From the NCBI GenBank assembly GCA_026708055.1, contig JAPOVS010000052.1, positions 1 through 64,000 on the forward strand: 64,000 bases of DNA, in the 5' to 3' direction. Of this stretch, positions 52,143 through 61,510 are shown one piece after another (position 1 is the first letter of the stretch; the number at the start of each line of letters is the position of its first letter). The DNA comes from a bacterium. Lineage in GTDB: Bacteria > Actinomycetota > Acidimicrobiia > Acidimicrobiales > CATQHL01. The notes below the pieces were generated by a model, which saw nothing but the letters and a program-made list of their open reading frames with translations, was not told where the DNA came from and ran no database searches. Position numbers and translations under genes: made by a program.

Positions 52143-54779
52143 TCAGTTCTCGTCACCGAAGCGCTCCAGGAGATCCTGCGCCTGCGCCACCCAGTTCCAC
52201 TTCTGGATGCGGCCCGGCGCGCCGATGGCCTCCGCCAGTGCCTCCACCCCCGCGTCGTCGAGACCGGCGATCTGGTCGTATCCCGTGATCCCCTGCTTGG
52301 CCAACTCGGCCAGCAGCATGGGATCGGTGCCCTTGATGAGCCGCAGATCGTCGCGCCGGGGGGCGGCCGTCTCTCTCTCCGGTGGTGGTGACGGCGGTAC
52401 CGGCGCCGGAGCCGGCACTCCTGCGGGTGCCACGGCCGGGGCGTCCCGGGTAGGCGAGGGACGCAGCCGCGCCATCGGAGCGAGGTCCAACCCGGAGACC
52501 GAACCGGCCACCGGTACGCCGGTCGTGGCGGGTTCGCCGATGATCACAGGCGCGATCATCTCGGCGTCGCGTCGCTCGGCCGCCTCGTCCTCTCCCCGGC
52601 GGATGGCCTCCAGAACGTGCAGCGCGATGTCGCCGACGTTCACGTCTTCGGGCGCCACGCCTTCGCCGCGCACACCGTCGTCGATCATCACGTAGCAGAA
52701 CGGGCAGGCGGTGGCGATGCGGTCGGCACCGGTGGCGAGCAGCTCCCGGCTGCGGACCACGTTGACCTGCTCACCGACGTGCTCCTCCATCCACATGCGT
52801 GCGCCGCCGGCCCCACAGCACATGCCCTTGGTGCCGTTGCGGGGGGCCTCGACCACTTCGAGGCCGCCGATGGATCCCACCACGCGGCGCGGCGACAGGT
52901 ACACGTCGTTGTGCCGGCCCAGGTAGCAGGAGTCGTGGTAGACGAGGCGCTCGGGCAGCCGGGCCTCGGACAGGTCGAGGCGGCCGCTGTCCACCAGTTG
53001 CTCCAGCAGTTGACTGTGGTGGATCACTTCGTAGTGCCCGCCGAGCTGCGGGTACTCGTTGCCGAGCGTGTTGAAGCAGTGCGGGCACTGGGTGATGATC
53101 TTGCGCACTCCCATGCCGTTGAGCGTCTCGACGTTCTGCATGGCGAGCATCTGGAACACGTACTCGTTGCCGGAGCGCCGCGCTGGGTCGCCGGTGCACA
53201 TCTCGGCGGGGCCCAGCACAGCGAAATCCACGCCGGCCCGTTGCATGAGTTCGGTCATGGCGCGGGTGACCTTGCGGTTCTTGTCGTCGTAGCTGCCGGC
53301 GCAGCCCACCCAGTACAGGTACTCGGCCTCGATGGGGTCGCTGCCGTCGAGCACCACGACGCCCTCGAAGTCGCCCGCCCAATCGGCGCGGGCGGACTGG
53401 GCCATGCCCCACGGGTTCCCGGAGTTCTCCATCGAGCGGTACGCGGTGCCCAACTCGGTGGGGAAGTCGCTCTCCATGAGCGACAGGTAGCGCCGCATGT
53501 CCAGGATCTTGTCGAGGATCTCGATGTTCACGGGGCAGATCTCGTCACAGGCGCGGCACGAGGTGCAGGCCCACACCTCCTCGGAACTGACGCGTTCGAA
53601 CACGTTGGCGCTCGTCACAGTGATCTCGGCGTCGGCGCCGATGGGCGGCGATGTGGCGGGGGTTCCGCTGGCGGCCATCACCTGGCCCACCTTCAGGACG
53701 ATCTCGCGCGGGTCCAGCGGCTTGCCGGTGGCGTGCGCCGGGCAGACCGACGTGCAGCGCCCGCACATCGTGCAGGCGTCGAGGTCCAGGAGTTGCTTCC
53801 AGGTGAAATCCTCCACGGCCGTCGCCCCGAAGGAGTCCAGGTCGGTCTCCATGAGGTTCGGCAACTCGCGCATGGCCCCCTTGGGGCGTTCCCGGTCGCG
53901 CAGGTACATGTTCACGGGCGACGTGAAGATGTGGCGCAGCATCGTGACCGGGATCAGCAGCACGAACACCACGAACGACACCACGTGCAGGATCCACCAC
54001 ACCTGATGCCAGCCGGCCACGTTGGTCAGGCCGTCGGCGATGGTGGCGAGCGGGTAGCCGATCACGGACCAGCGCTCGAATGAGGGTGTGCCGGCTTCGG
54101 CGATGCGGAAGGCCTCGGCCCCGAATCCGGTGACGCCGATGAGCAGCATCGTCGTCAGGATCACGGCGTGCTCGGGCCGGGTCTTGTGGCGGATCCGGTA
54201 CGGGCGCAACCGCCAAGGCCCCCAGCGTCGCAGGATCGCCCAAGCCACGCCCACCAGGAACACCGCTCCGGCCAGGTCGCCGGTGAGGGAGTAGCCCTGG
54301 TACACGCGGCCGGTGAGGAACTTGGCGCCGTCGGGCAGTTGGTGCTCGATCTCCAGCGTAATGGTCACCGCCAGAAGCACCAGGAAGCTGAAGTAGATGA
54401 GGGAGTGCATCAACCCGGCCACCGGCTCGCGCAGAAGGGTGCGCATGTACACCCCTGCCCGCAGATCGGCCAGCCTGCGGTGCACGTTGCGCCAAGTCGT
54501 GCGACGCTCCTCGGCGGCACCACGCTGCCAGTTGCGCACCCTGTGGGCGAACAGCAGCGAGGCGTACAGCAGAGCGATCGGGATGACGGTGTAGAACGCC
54601 GCCCGCAGCGGCCCGGGAATGTTGCCGAACACCTCCCGGGTCACGCCGGCGGTGCTGTGGAAGCCCGTGATCGCCGCGGCGATGCCCGACGCGACGGTGA
54701 CCAGAGCCAGTCCGAGCCCCGCCAGGATCACGAGGCGGTTGGGCGCGAGCCGACTGGAGCGGGATGATTCGGTGCTCAT
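52143..54779 (-). CDS. EtfD-type membrane Fe-S oxidoreductase
   Basis: 878 residues: six or so membrane helices related to nitrate-reductase gamma (about 15-290), two 4Fe-4S motifs (CTMCGRCTSVCP near 336; CTSCRACDEICP near 403), and two CCG heterodisulfide-reductase domains with CPHC, HDSCYLGRHNDVY and CCGAGGARMW. Mycobacterial EtfD (Rv0338c) has this architecture and passes electrons from electron-transferring flavoprotein to menaquinone during fatty-acid oxidation. A Pro-rich linker and a C-terminal helix-hairpin-helix-like domain (LIKGTDPMLLAELAKQGITGYDQIAGLDDAGVEALAEAIG) follow. No etfAB genes are in the window. The acyl-CoA dehydrogenase at 4560 would need such a system. Confidence 0.87.
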   Translation of the reverse strand: MSTESSRSSRLAPNRLVILAGLGLALVTVASGIAAAITGFHSTAGVTREVFGNIPGPLRAAFYTVIPIALLYASLLFAHRVRNWQRGAAEERRTTWRNVHRRLADLRAGVYMRTLLREPVAGLMHSLIYFSFLVLLAVTITLEIEHQLPDGAKFLTGRVYQGYSLTGDLAGAVFLVGVAWAILRRWGPWRLRPYRIRHKTRPEHAVILTTMLLIGVTGFGAEAFRIAEAGTPSFERWSVIGYPLATIADGLTNVAGWHQVWWILHVVSFVVFVLLIPVTMLRHIFTSPVNMYLRDRERPKGAMRELPNLMETDLDSFGATAVEDFTWKQLLDLDACTMCGRCTSVCPAHATGKPLDPREIVLKVGQVMAASGTPATSPPIGADAEITVTSANVFERVSSEEVWACTSCRACDEICPVNIEILDKILDMRRYLSLMESDFPTELGTAYRSMENSGNPWGMAQSARADWAGDFEGVVVLDGSDPIEAEYLYWVGCAGSYDDKNRKVTRAMTELMQRAGVDFAVLGPAEMCTGDPARRSGNEYVFQMLAMQNVETLNGMGVRKIITQCPHCFNTLGNEYPQLGGHYEVIHHSQLLEQLVDSGRLDLSEARLPERLVYHDSCYLGRHNDVYLSPRRVVGSIGGLEVVEAPRNGTKGMCCGAGGARMWMEEHVGEQVNVVRSRELLATGADRIATACPFCYVMIDDGVRGEGVAPEDVNVGDIALHVLEAIRRGEDEAAERRDAEMIAPVIIGEPATTGVPVAGSVSGLDLAPMARLRPSPTRDAPAVAPAGVPAPAPVPPSPPPERETAAPRRDDLRLIKGTDPMLLAELAKQGITGYDQIAGLDDAGVEALAEAIGAPGRIQKWNWVAQAQDLLERFGDEN

Positions 54780-54807
54780 CTCGCCGCCGAGGCTATGGGG
54801 ATCGACG

Positions 54808-54825
54808 CGGGCACGAAAGTGCCCG
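54808..54825 (+). other. hairpin with GAAA loop upstream of amt
   Basis: CGGGCAC and GTGCCCG pair perfectly around GAAA, a stable GNRA tetraloop when read on the plus strand. It lies 225 nt before the ammonium transporter start, in the 271-nt divergent gap with the EtfD gene. It could be part of the amt leader; no known riboswitch is recognised. Confidence 0.35.
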
Positions 54826-55050
54826 GCCGCAACGCGGTGGATTGCTCATCCCGCCGGGGAGGTTACGGCCATCGTGGTGCCTTCGCGTTGATTTGGGTGT
54901 CCCGGCGCCGGCGCGGAAATCGCGGGCGGTGTCGGGCAAAGAAGGGTGGCAAGCGCCGCGCGGGGAGGTACGGTGCCGGTGCGCCAAGGGAGTCGCCCCT
55001 TCGTCCCTCGCCGGGCTCGACCGGCACGACTCGATCAGAGAGGCACTCCC

Positions 55051-56445
55051 GTGAAACGTCGAACATTGGTGGCGCTCGGCGTCACCGGCGCAGCAATCGC
55101 GGTCCTCACCACGCCGGCGGTGGCCCAGACCGATGATCCGTCGGTCGCCGTGCAGGCCGTTCTGGACAATGTCTGGGTCCTGGTGGCGGGCGCGCTCGTT
55201 TTCTTCATGCAGGCGGGTTTCGCGCTGCTGGAATCGGGGCTGACGCGGTCCAAGAACGTCACGAACATCATGGCCAAGAACCTGGCCGACATGAGCGTGG
55301 GTGTTCTGGCCTTCCTGGCGGTGGGCTACGCCCTGGCCTTCGGGGCCGGCAACGCCTGGTGGGGCACCGAGGGATTCTTCCTATCCGGCAGCGCCCTCTT
55401 CGAGTTCGGCTCCAGCGGCGTCGGCAACCTCTCGACGGCAACCTTCTTCTTCTTCCAGGTGGTATTCGCCGCCACGGCGGTCACGATCGCCTCGGGCGCG
55501 ATGGCCGAGCGGGCGCGCTTCAAGGCCTACCTGCTCTTCAGCCTCGCGATGTCGGCGGTCATCTACCCGCTGGTCGTGCACTGGACCTGGGGCGGTGGCC
55601 TCATCGCCGACATCTCCATCGGCGGAGCCGTCTACAGCGACTTCGCCGGCTCGACGGTGGTGCATTCCACCGGCGGCTGGGCGGCGCTCATGGGAGCCAT
55701 GTTCCTGGGGCCGCGCCTGGGCAAGTACGGGCCGGGCCGCACGCCGCGGCCGATCCCGGGCCATTCCATGCCGATGACGATCCTGGGCGTGTTCATCCTG
55801 TGGCTGGGCTGGTTCGGGTTCAACGCCGGCTCCGAACTCGCCGCCGACGGCGTCGTGATGGTCGTGGCGCTCAACACGGCCATCGCCGCGGCCGCCAGCA
55901 CGCTGACAGCCGGCGCCGTCGTCTGGCTGAAGACCGGCAAGCCCGACGTCGCCATGGCCGGCAACGGCACGCTGGCGGGGCTGGTGGGCATCACCGCCGG
56001 CTGTGCCACCATGAACGTGCTGGGCGCGGTCGTCACCGGTGCGGTGGCCGGGGTGCTGGTCGTCTACTCGGTGTTCTTCATCGAGCGCAAGGGGATCGAC
56101 GACCCGGTCGGCGCCGTGTCCGTGCACGGTGTCTGCGGGGTGTGGGGCACGCTTGCGGTGGGCTTTTTCGCCCGCTACGACGACGCCTTCCTGGGCAGGG
56201 ACAACGCCGGACTCTTCTACGGCGGGGGCGGCTGGCAGCTGCTCGTCCAATTGGTGTTCGTGCTGATCGTGCTGGCCTGGACCGTGGTCACGACGGGGAT
56301 CCTGTTCGCCGCGCTGCGTCGCTTCGGTGTGTTGCGCGTCTCCGCCGCCGAGGAGGCCCGGGGCCTCGACCTCGCCGAGCACGGCGCCGGCGCCTACCCG
56401 GCCGATCCCATGCCCCGCGACGAGCGCGCCTACGAGCAGCCGTGA
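55051..56445 (+). CDS. amt: ammonium transporter
   Basis: This 464-residue Amt protein has an N-terminal signal peptide (about 1-25, ending VAQTDD) and eleven predicted helices. Signatures include FFMQAGFALLESGLTRSKNVTNIMAKN, VVHSTGGWAALMGAMFLGPR, the twin-His region and GVCGVWGTLAVGFFA. It transports ammonium, probably under nitrogen control. GTG 55051 follows GAGAGG. No glnK/PII gene follows, unlike in many bacteria; instead a hydantoinase operon that would release ammonia or amino acids comes next. Confidence 0.94.
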   Translation: MKRRTLVALGVTGAAIAVLTTPAVAQTDDPSVAVQAVLDNVWVLVAGALVFFMQAGFALLESGLTRSKNVTNIMAKNLADMSVGVLAFLAVGYALAFGAGNAWWGTEGFFLSGSALFEFGSSGVGNLSTATFFFFQVVFAATAVTIASGAMAERARFKAYLLFSLAMSAVIYPLVVHWTWGGGLIADISIGGAVYSDFAGSTVVHSTGGWAALMGAMFLGPRLGKYGPGRTPRPIPGHSMPMTILGVFILWLGWFGFNAGSELAADGVVMVVALNTAIAAAASTLTAGAVVWLKTGKPDVAMAGNGTLAGLVGITAGCATMNVLGAVVTGAVAGVLVVYSVFFIERKGIDDPVGAVSVHGVCGVWGTLAVGFFARYDDAFLGRDNAGLFYGGGGWQLLVQLVFVLIVLAWTVVTTGILFAALRRFGVLRVSAAEEARGLDLAEHGAGAYPADPMPRDERAYEQP

Positions 56446-56582
56446 CGTCGGGGGTTGCCGCGAGCCCGCTTCGCCCCCGCCGCCGGACGGCCCCGCCGGC
56501 GCTCGTCCCGACGGTGCGCTGCGCAAGTGCCGCTGTGCACGGGCGCGTCTAGGATCGCGCCAGTCGCGGGGAGGAGAACCGG

Positions 56583-58604
56583 ATGCGGGTCGGGGTTGAC
56601 ATAGGCGGGACGTTCACCGATGCGGTGTCCGTCGACGACGATGGGCGTATTCGCACGGCCAAGGTCCTGACCACGCCGCGGCGGCTGCACGACGGCGTGC
56701 TCGAGGCGCTCGAGCGGCTGGAGGTGGACTGGGGACGCCTTGACTCCATCACCCACGGCACCACCGCCGGGCTCAATGCGTTCCTCGAGCGCCGGGGCGC
56801 CCGCGTTGCGCTGCTGACGACCCGCGGCTTCCGCGACGTCTACGAACTGGGTCGGGCGAATCGCCCCGACATGTACAACGTGAAGTACCGGCAACCGACG
56901 CCGCTGGTGCCGAGGCGCTGGATCTTCGAGATCGACGAGCGCACCTCGGCCGACGGCTCGTCACTGATCGAGCCCGACGAGGACGCCGTACGAGCCTTGG
57001 GGCGCCGCCTCGCCGCGGAGTTCGAGGCGGTCGCCGTCTGCTTCCTGCACTCCTACGCCAACCCTGACCACGAGCAGCGAGTGGCCGAGTTGCTGGCCGA
57101 CGTCGCGAGCGGGCTGGCGGTCGTCTGCAGTCACGAGATCGCGCCGGAGTGGCGCGAGTACGAGCGGACGAGCACGACGGTGATCGCCGCCTACGTGGCG
57201 CCCATCGTGCAGAACTACCTCGTCGAGTTGGAGCAGGAGGTGAGCGACCGCGGACTGCGCGGTCCACTGCGGGTGATGCAGTCCAACGGCGGTGTGATGA
57301 TGGCGGCGATGGCCCGCCGCAAGGCGATCCAGACGCTCTTCTCCGGACCGGTCGGAGGCACGATCGCGTGCGTGGCGGTTGCCGAGGATCTGCGCGACGA
57401 AGTGGACGTGAGCCGGCTCATCTGCATCGACATGGGCGGCACGTCCTTCGACGTGAGCCTCGTGGTCGACGGCGAGGCCGACGTGGAGTTGGAGTCCGAA
57501 CTCGAGCGCCATCCCGTCCTCGCACCGACGGTTGCCATCCACACGATCGGAGCCGGCGGCGGCAGCGTCGGCCACGTGTCGGCCGGTGGCCTGCGCGTGG
57601 GCCCCCGCTCGGCCGGCGCCGAACCGGGACCGGCATGCTACGGCGGCGAAGGGATCGAGCCCACCGTCACCGATGCCAACCTGCGCCTGGGCCGTCTCCC
57701 GTCCGTCGCCCGCCTGGCAGGCGGCATGGCTCTCGAGGCCGGCGCCGCCGAGGCTGCCCTGGAGACAGTCGGCGAGACGTTGGGACTGGACGCCGACGCG
57801 CTCGCCACGGGCATCGTGGCGGTCGCCGACGCCACGATGGCCAATGCCATTCGCGAGATCACGGTGCTGCGCGGCATCGATCCCCGCAGCTTCGCCCTCG
57901 TGGCCTTCGGCGGTGCCGGGCCGCTGCACGCCCCCGCCATCGCCGACGAGTTGGATATCGACACGGTGATCGTGCCTGCCGATCCCGGTGTCCTGTCGGC
58001 GTACGGCATGCTGCACGCCGACATCCGCCACGATGTCGTGCAGAGCTTCTATGTCGGAGTCGCCGAAGTCGAACCGGAGACGCTGGAGGCGACGTTGGCC
58101 GAGTTGGCCGAGCGTGCCCGCCTGCTGGCCAAGGAGGACGGCGTCGACGAGCGCGCCATCGACCTGGAATCCTCGGCCGATCTGCGTTACGTCGGCCAGG
58201 AGTACACGGTCACGCTCCCGGTGGGGACCGACGAGCCCACAGAGCAGATGCTGGCGGATCTGCCCCAGCGCTTCGCCGAGGCGCACGAGGTGCGCTATGG
58301 GCACAGCAATCCGGCCGAGGACGTGGAGTTCGTGAACCTGCGGATGGCGGCCCGCGGCTCGCTGCAGCGGCCTTCGGCCGTTGACCTGCCGACCGGTGCG
58401 GCGGGTGAGCCGATCGCCGTCGAGCGCACGTGGTTCGGGGGCACCTGGTTCGAGACGCCGGTGCATCGCCGCGAGGCCCTCCCGGCAACCGCCGCCATAG
58501 ACGGCCCGGCCATCGTCCTCGAAGATGCCTGCACGACCCTTGTGCCGCCCTCCTGGACGGCGACCGTCTCGGCGCGGGGCCACCTCGTGCTGCGCCGGTC
58601 CTGA
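56583..58604 (+). CDS. hydantoinase/oxoprolinase family subunit A (HyuA)
   Basis: This 673-residue ATP-dependent hydrolase opens hydantoin, N-methylhydantoin, oxoproline or related rings. The ATPase core shows MRVGVDIGGTFTDAV, THGTTAGLNAFLERRGARVALLTTRGFRDV, a phosphate loop near LFSGPVGGTIACVAVAEDL, ICIDMGGTSFDVSLV and the C-terminal block AFGGAGPLHAPAIADEL. A GGAGG precedes ATG 56583. The B subunit is at the end of the window, separated by a racemase and a four-gene transporter, so the six or more genes look like one operon. Confidence 0.9.
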   Translation: MRVGVDIGGTFTDAVSVDDDGRIRTAKVLTTPRRLHDGVLEALERLEVDWGRLDSITHGTTAGLNAFLERRGARVALLTTRGFRDVYELGRANRPDMYNVKYRQPTPLVPRRWIFEIDERTSADGSSLIEPDEDAVRALGRRLAAEFEAVAVCFLHSYANPDHEQRVAELLADVASGLAVVCSHEIAPEWREYERTSTTVIAAYVAPIVQNYLVELEQEVSDRGLRGPLRVMQSNGGVMMAAMARRKAIQTLFSGPVGGTIACVAVAEDLRDEVDVSRLICIDMGGTSFDVSLVVDGEADVELESELERHPVLAPTVAIHTIGAGGGSVGHVSAGGLRVGPRSAGAEPGPACYGGEGIEPTVTDANLRLGRLPSVARLAGGMALEAGAAEAALETVGETLGLDADALATGIVAVADATMANAIREITVLRGIDPRSFALVAFGGAGPLHAPAIADELDIDTVIVPADPGVLSAYGMLHADIRHDVVQSFYVGVAEVEPETLEATLAELAERARLLAKEDGVDERAIDLESSADLRYVGQEYTVTLPVGTDEPTEQMLADLPQRFAEAHEVRYGHSNPAEDVEFVNLRMAARGSLQRPSAVDLPTGAAGEPIAVERTWFGGTWFETPVHRREALPATAAIDGPAIVLEDACTTLVPPSWTATVSARGHLVLRRS

Positions 58605-58683
58605 AGCGCCCGGATCCGCCGCCCGCTGCCACGACCAACGATCGAAGCGACCGAGTGAGACCGCAACCGAGGAGACGCCCGCC

Positions 58684-59430
58684 ATGCGCATTCTGCTGAT
58701 CAACCCACTGGGAGTGAATGTCTACGACGAGCTCGTCGACGAAGTGGTGCGACCCGCACTCAGTTCGGACACAGAGCTGACGGTGCGCTCGCTCGCCGGT
58801 ACCGGCGTACCCGAGACGGCGTTCCTGCCGGCGGCGTCACTGCTCCTGAACCAGCTGCTTTCGGCTGTGGAGCAGGGCGAGCGCGACGGCTACGACGCGG
58901 TCGTGATCGGCTGTGCCTCCGATCCGGGGTTGGTGGATGCGAAAGAGCTCGTGTCGATCCCGGTCACGGCGCCCATGGAGGCGGCCGTCGCCACCGGGCG
59001 CGCCTTCGGGCGGCTGGGCGTCGTGGCGCCGCGCATCGAGAGCGGCGAGGGCGAGAACCTGCCGCAGGACGCCAACTGGGCGCGTCGCCTCGTGAGTTCG
59101 TACGGAGGCGACCCGATCTTCGCGGGCGTGTTCTCGGCGCCCTGCCCGCACCCGCCCGCCGACCTGGTGGAGGAGCTGCTCGCCGAGGATCCGCGGAAGC
59201 TGCGGGCCACCGTTCGCGACGGGATGGCGTCGTCGATCTCGGGACCGGCGGGCGACGCCGCCGAGGCGGCCTGGCGCGATCACGACGCCTCGGTGCTGTT
59301 CTTCGCCTGCACGATCTGGTCGGGCCTGCTGGATCCGGTTCGCGACCGGGTGCCCGTGCCGGTGCTGGATCCGCTGATCACACCGGTCCGCTATGCCGAG
59401 ATGCTGGCCGGCGCAGGCCGGAAGTTCTGA
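58684..59430 (+). CDS. Asp/Glu/hydantoin racemase family protein
   Basis: This 248-residue protein has the two catalytic cysteines of the family: C77 in VIGCASDP and C209 in FACTIWSG. It starts MRILLINPLGVN, typical of hydantoin/aspartate racemases. It would invert a substituted hydantoin or an amino acid so that a stereospecific enzyme can use both isomers. ATG 58684 lies 79 nt after hyuA. Actual substrate unknown. Confidence 0.85.
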   Translation: MRILLINPLGVNVYDELVDEVVRPALSSDTELTVRSLAGTGVPETAFLPAASLLLNQLLSAVEQGERDGYDAVVIGCASDPGLVDAKELVSIPVTAPMEAAVATGRAFGRLGVVAPRIESGEGENLPQDANWARRLVSSYGGDPIFAGVFSAPCPHPPADLVEELLAEDPRKLRATVRDGMASSISGPAGDAAEAAWRDHDASVLFFACTIWSGLLDPVRDRVPVPVLDPLITPVRYAEMLAGAGRKF

Positions 59431-59486
59431 CTTCATGACCCACCGCCCGATCGCCCCGGTCGGAGGATCCCTCAGGGAGCGCTGAC

Positions 59487-60494
59487 GTGCCGCTCGCCAT
59501 CTACATCGGTCGCCGCCTGGTGTTCCTGGTGGTGGCGTTGTTCGGCGTGTCACTCATCACATTCGTCGTCACTCGGGTCCTGCCCGGCAATCCCGCATAC
59601 CTGATCGTCGGCGTGCAGGCCGACGAGTCCACCGTCGAGGCGGTCATCGAGCGCCTGGGACTCGACGAGCCGATCATCAACCAGTACGGCCACTACATGC
59701 GCCAGCTCTTCACCGGCGACCTGGGTGACAGCTGGCGCACCAAGAACCCCGTGACGACCGACATCGCCGACCGCTGGCCAGCCACCATCGAGTTGGCCAC
59801 GGCCGCGGCGATCCTGTCGATCTGCTGGTCGGTGCCCTTCGGCATCGTCTCCGCACTCCGGCGGCGATCGCTCTCGGACCGTCTGGCCAACGTGGCCTCG
59901 GGCCTGGGCGTGTCGATCCCCGAGTTCTGGTTGGGGATCATCCTGATCCTGGTCTTCTTCTTCCACCTGGACTTCGCGCCCGCGCCCATCGGGCGGTCGC
60001 TGGGGACGGTACCGCCGGAGGTCACGGGGCTCTACACGCTCGACTCGGTGATCGCGGGCGACTGGGGGGCGCTGCGCTCGTCGCTGGCGCAGCTCGCCCT
60101 GCCGGCCGTCACGCTGGCCATTACCACCGGCGGGCCGCTGTTGAGGGTCACCCGCGGGTTCATGCGCGAGACCATGGCCTCGCACCACATCCGCTCGGCG
60201 CGGGCGCTGGGCGTGCCGGAGCGCTCGATCGTCCTCCGTCACGCCCTGCCGAACGTGTTGCTGCCGGTGTCCACGATGGTGGCCCTCATGTACGGCTACC
60301 TGCTGGGCGGCACGGTGCTGGTGGAGTTCGTGTTCGCCTGGCCCGGCATAGGCAAGTACGCCATCGACTCCATCGCCGCCTCGGACTACGCGCCCGTGCT
60401 CGCCGCCGTGTTGCTCAGCGCCTGCAGCTACATCCTGGTCTACCTGGTGATGGACATCCTGCACTTCATCATCGACCCGAGGACGCGCACGTGA
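59487..60494 (+). CDS. ABC transporter permease, DppB/OppB type
   Basis: This 335-residue protein has six helices, beginning YIGRRLVFLVVALFGVSLITFVVTRVLPGNPA, and the EAA loop HHIRSARALGVPERSIVLRHALPNVLLPVSTM that contacts the ATPase. It is one half of a peptide/opine/nickel-class import channel. The start is GTG 59487. It overlaps the next permease by four bases. Confidence 0.93.
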   Translation: MPLAIYIGRRLVFLVVALFGVSLITFVVTRVLPGNPAYLIVGVQADESTVEAVIERLGLDEPIINQYGHYMRQLFTGDLGDSWRTKNPVTTDIADRWPATIELATAAAILSICWSVPFGIVSALRRRSLSDRLANVASGLGVSIPEFWLGIILILVFFFHLDFAPAPIGRSLGTVPPEVTGLYTLDSVIAGDWGALRSSLAQLALPAVTLAITTGGPLLRVTRGFMRETMASHHIRSARALGVPERSIVLRHALPNVLLPVSTMVALMYGYLLGGTVLVEFVFAWPGIGKYAIDSIAASDYAPVLAAVLLSACSYILVYLVMDILHFIIDPRTRT

Positions 60495-61510
60495 GCGTCG
60501 TCTCGCCGCGCGCCTCGGGCAGCACCGCCCCGGAGGGAATGGGGCGGGTCGTTGCCGCGGCCCGTGCGCGACCGGTCCGCGTTCTCGTGGCCGTCGCCAT
60601 GATGGCGGTCCTCCTCGTCGCCCTCGTGTGGGACCCGGAGTGGCGGGAGCTCCGCGTGGTCCTGACCGTGCTGGCGATCCTGATTGCCCCCGCTGTCTGG
60701 GACGCTCAGCGCCGAGAGGTCCGCCCCGCCGTGGCCGTGATGCTGGCCCTGATCCTGCTGGCCCTCATCGGGCCGCTCTTCACGCGCGATCCGCTCATGC
60801 TGAACGTCGGTGAGGCGCTGGGGGCGCCCGGCGGCGACCTCTGGTTCGGCACCGACCAGCACGGCCGCGACATCTTCGCCAGGGTGATACACGGCGCACA
60901 ACTCGACCTGGGCGTGGGCTTCAGCGCAGCCGCGCTCGCCGTGGTGGTGGGCATGCCCCTCGGTGCGCTGTCGGTGTTCGCCGCCGCGCACATCAAAGGG
61001 GGCGGCCTGTTCGACTCGGTGCTGCTGCGCATCTCGGAGTCGTTCCAGGCCTTCCCCACCCTGCTGCTGGCGCTCGGCATCGTGGCCGCCGTCGGCCCGA
61101 GCATCCCCATCCTGATCTTCATCATCTCCATCGTGAACGTGCCGGTGTACCTGCGCCTCACCCGCAGCGCCGTGGCGCCCATCGTCAATGCCGACTTCGT
61201 GTTGGCGGCCCGCTGCGCCGGCCAGCCGGTGCTCAGGATCCTGTTGCGTCACATCCTGCCCAACGTCAAGCAGGTGGTCCTGGCGCAGTTCTCGGTGAAC
61301 GTGGCCTGGGCCATCCAGATCCTGGCGGCTCTCAGTTTCGTGGGCCTGGGCGTGCCCGTTCCCACACCGGAATGGGGCGCCATGGTGCGCGACGGCTACG
61401 AGCAACTGGTCTACGGCCGGTGGTGGGTGGCGCTGTTCCCCGGCCTGGCGATCCTGTTCGCCGTCCTGACGCTGAACCAGCTCTCCGATCGCGTGAGGCA
61501 CACGACGTGA
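60491..61510 (+). CDS. ABC transporter permease, DppC/OppC type
   Basis: This 339-residue second permease has the motif LWFGTDQHGRDIFARVIHGAQLDLGVGF characteristic of DppC and the EAA loop ADFVLAARCAGQPVLRILLRHILPNVKQVVL. An extended N-terminus carries two extra hydrophobic segments before the DppC core. GTG 60491 overlaps the preceding stop. Confidence 0.93.
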   Translation: MSVVSPRASGSTAPEGMGRVVAAARARPVRVLVAVAMMAVLLVALVWDPEWRELRVVLTVLAILIAPAVWDAQRREVRPAVAVMLALILLALIGPLFTRDPLMLNVGEALGAPGGDLWFGTDQHGRDIFARVIHGAQLDLGVGFSAAALAVVVGMPLGALSVFAAAHIKGGGLFDSVLLRISESFQAFPTLLLALGIVAAVGPSIPILIFIISIVNVPVYLRLTRSAVAPIVNADFVLAARCAGQPVLRILLRHILPNVKQVVLAQFSVNVAWAIQILAALSFVGLGVPVPTPEWGAMVRDGYEQLVYGRWWVALFPGLAILFAVLTLNQLSDRVRHTT

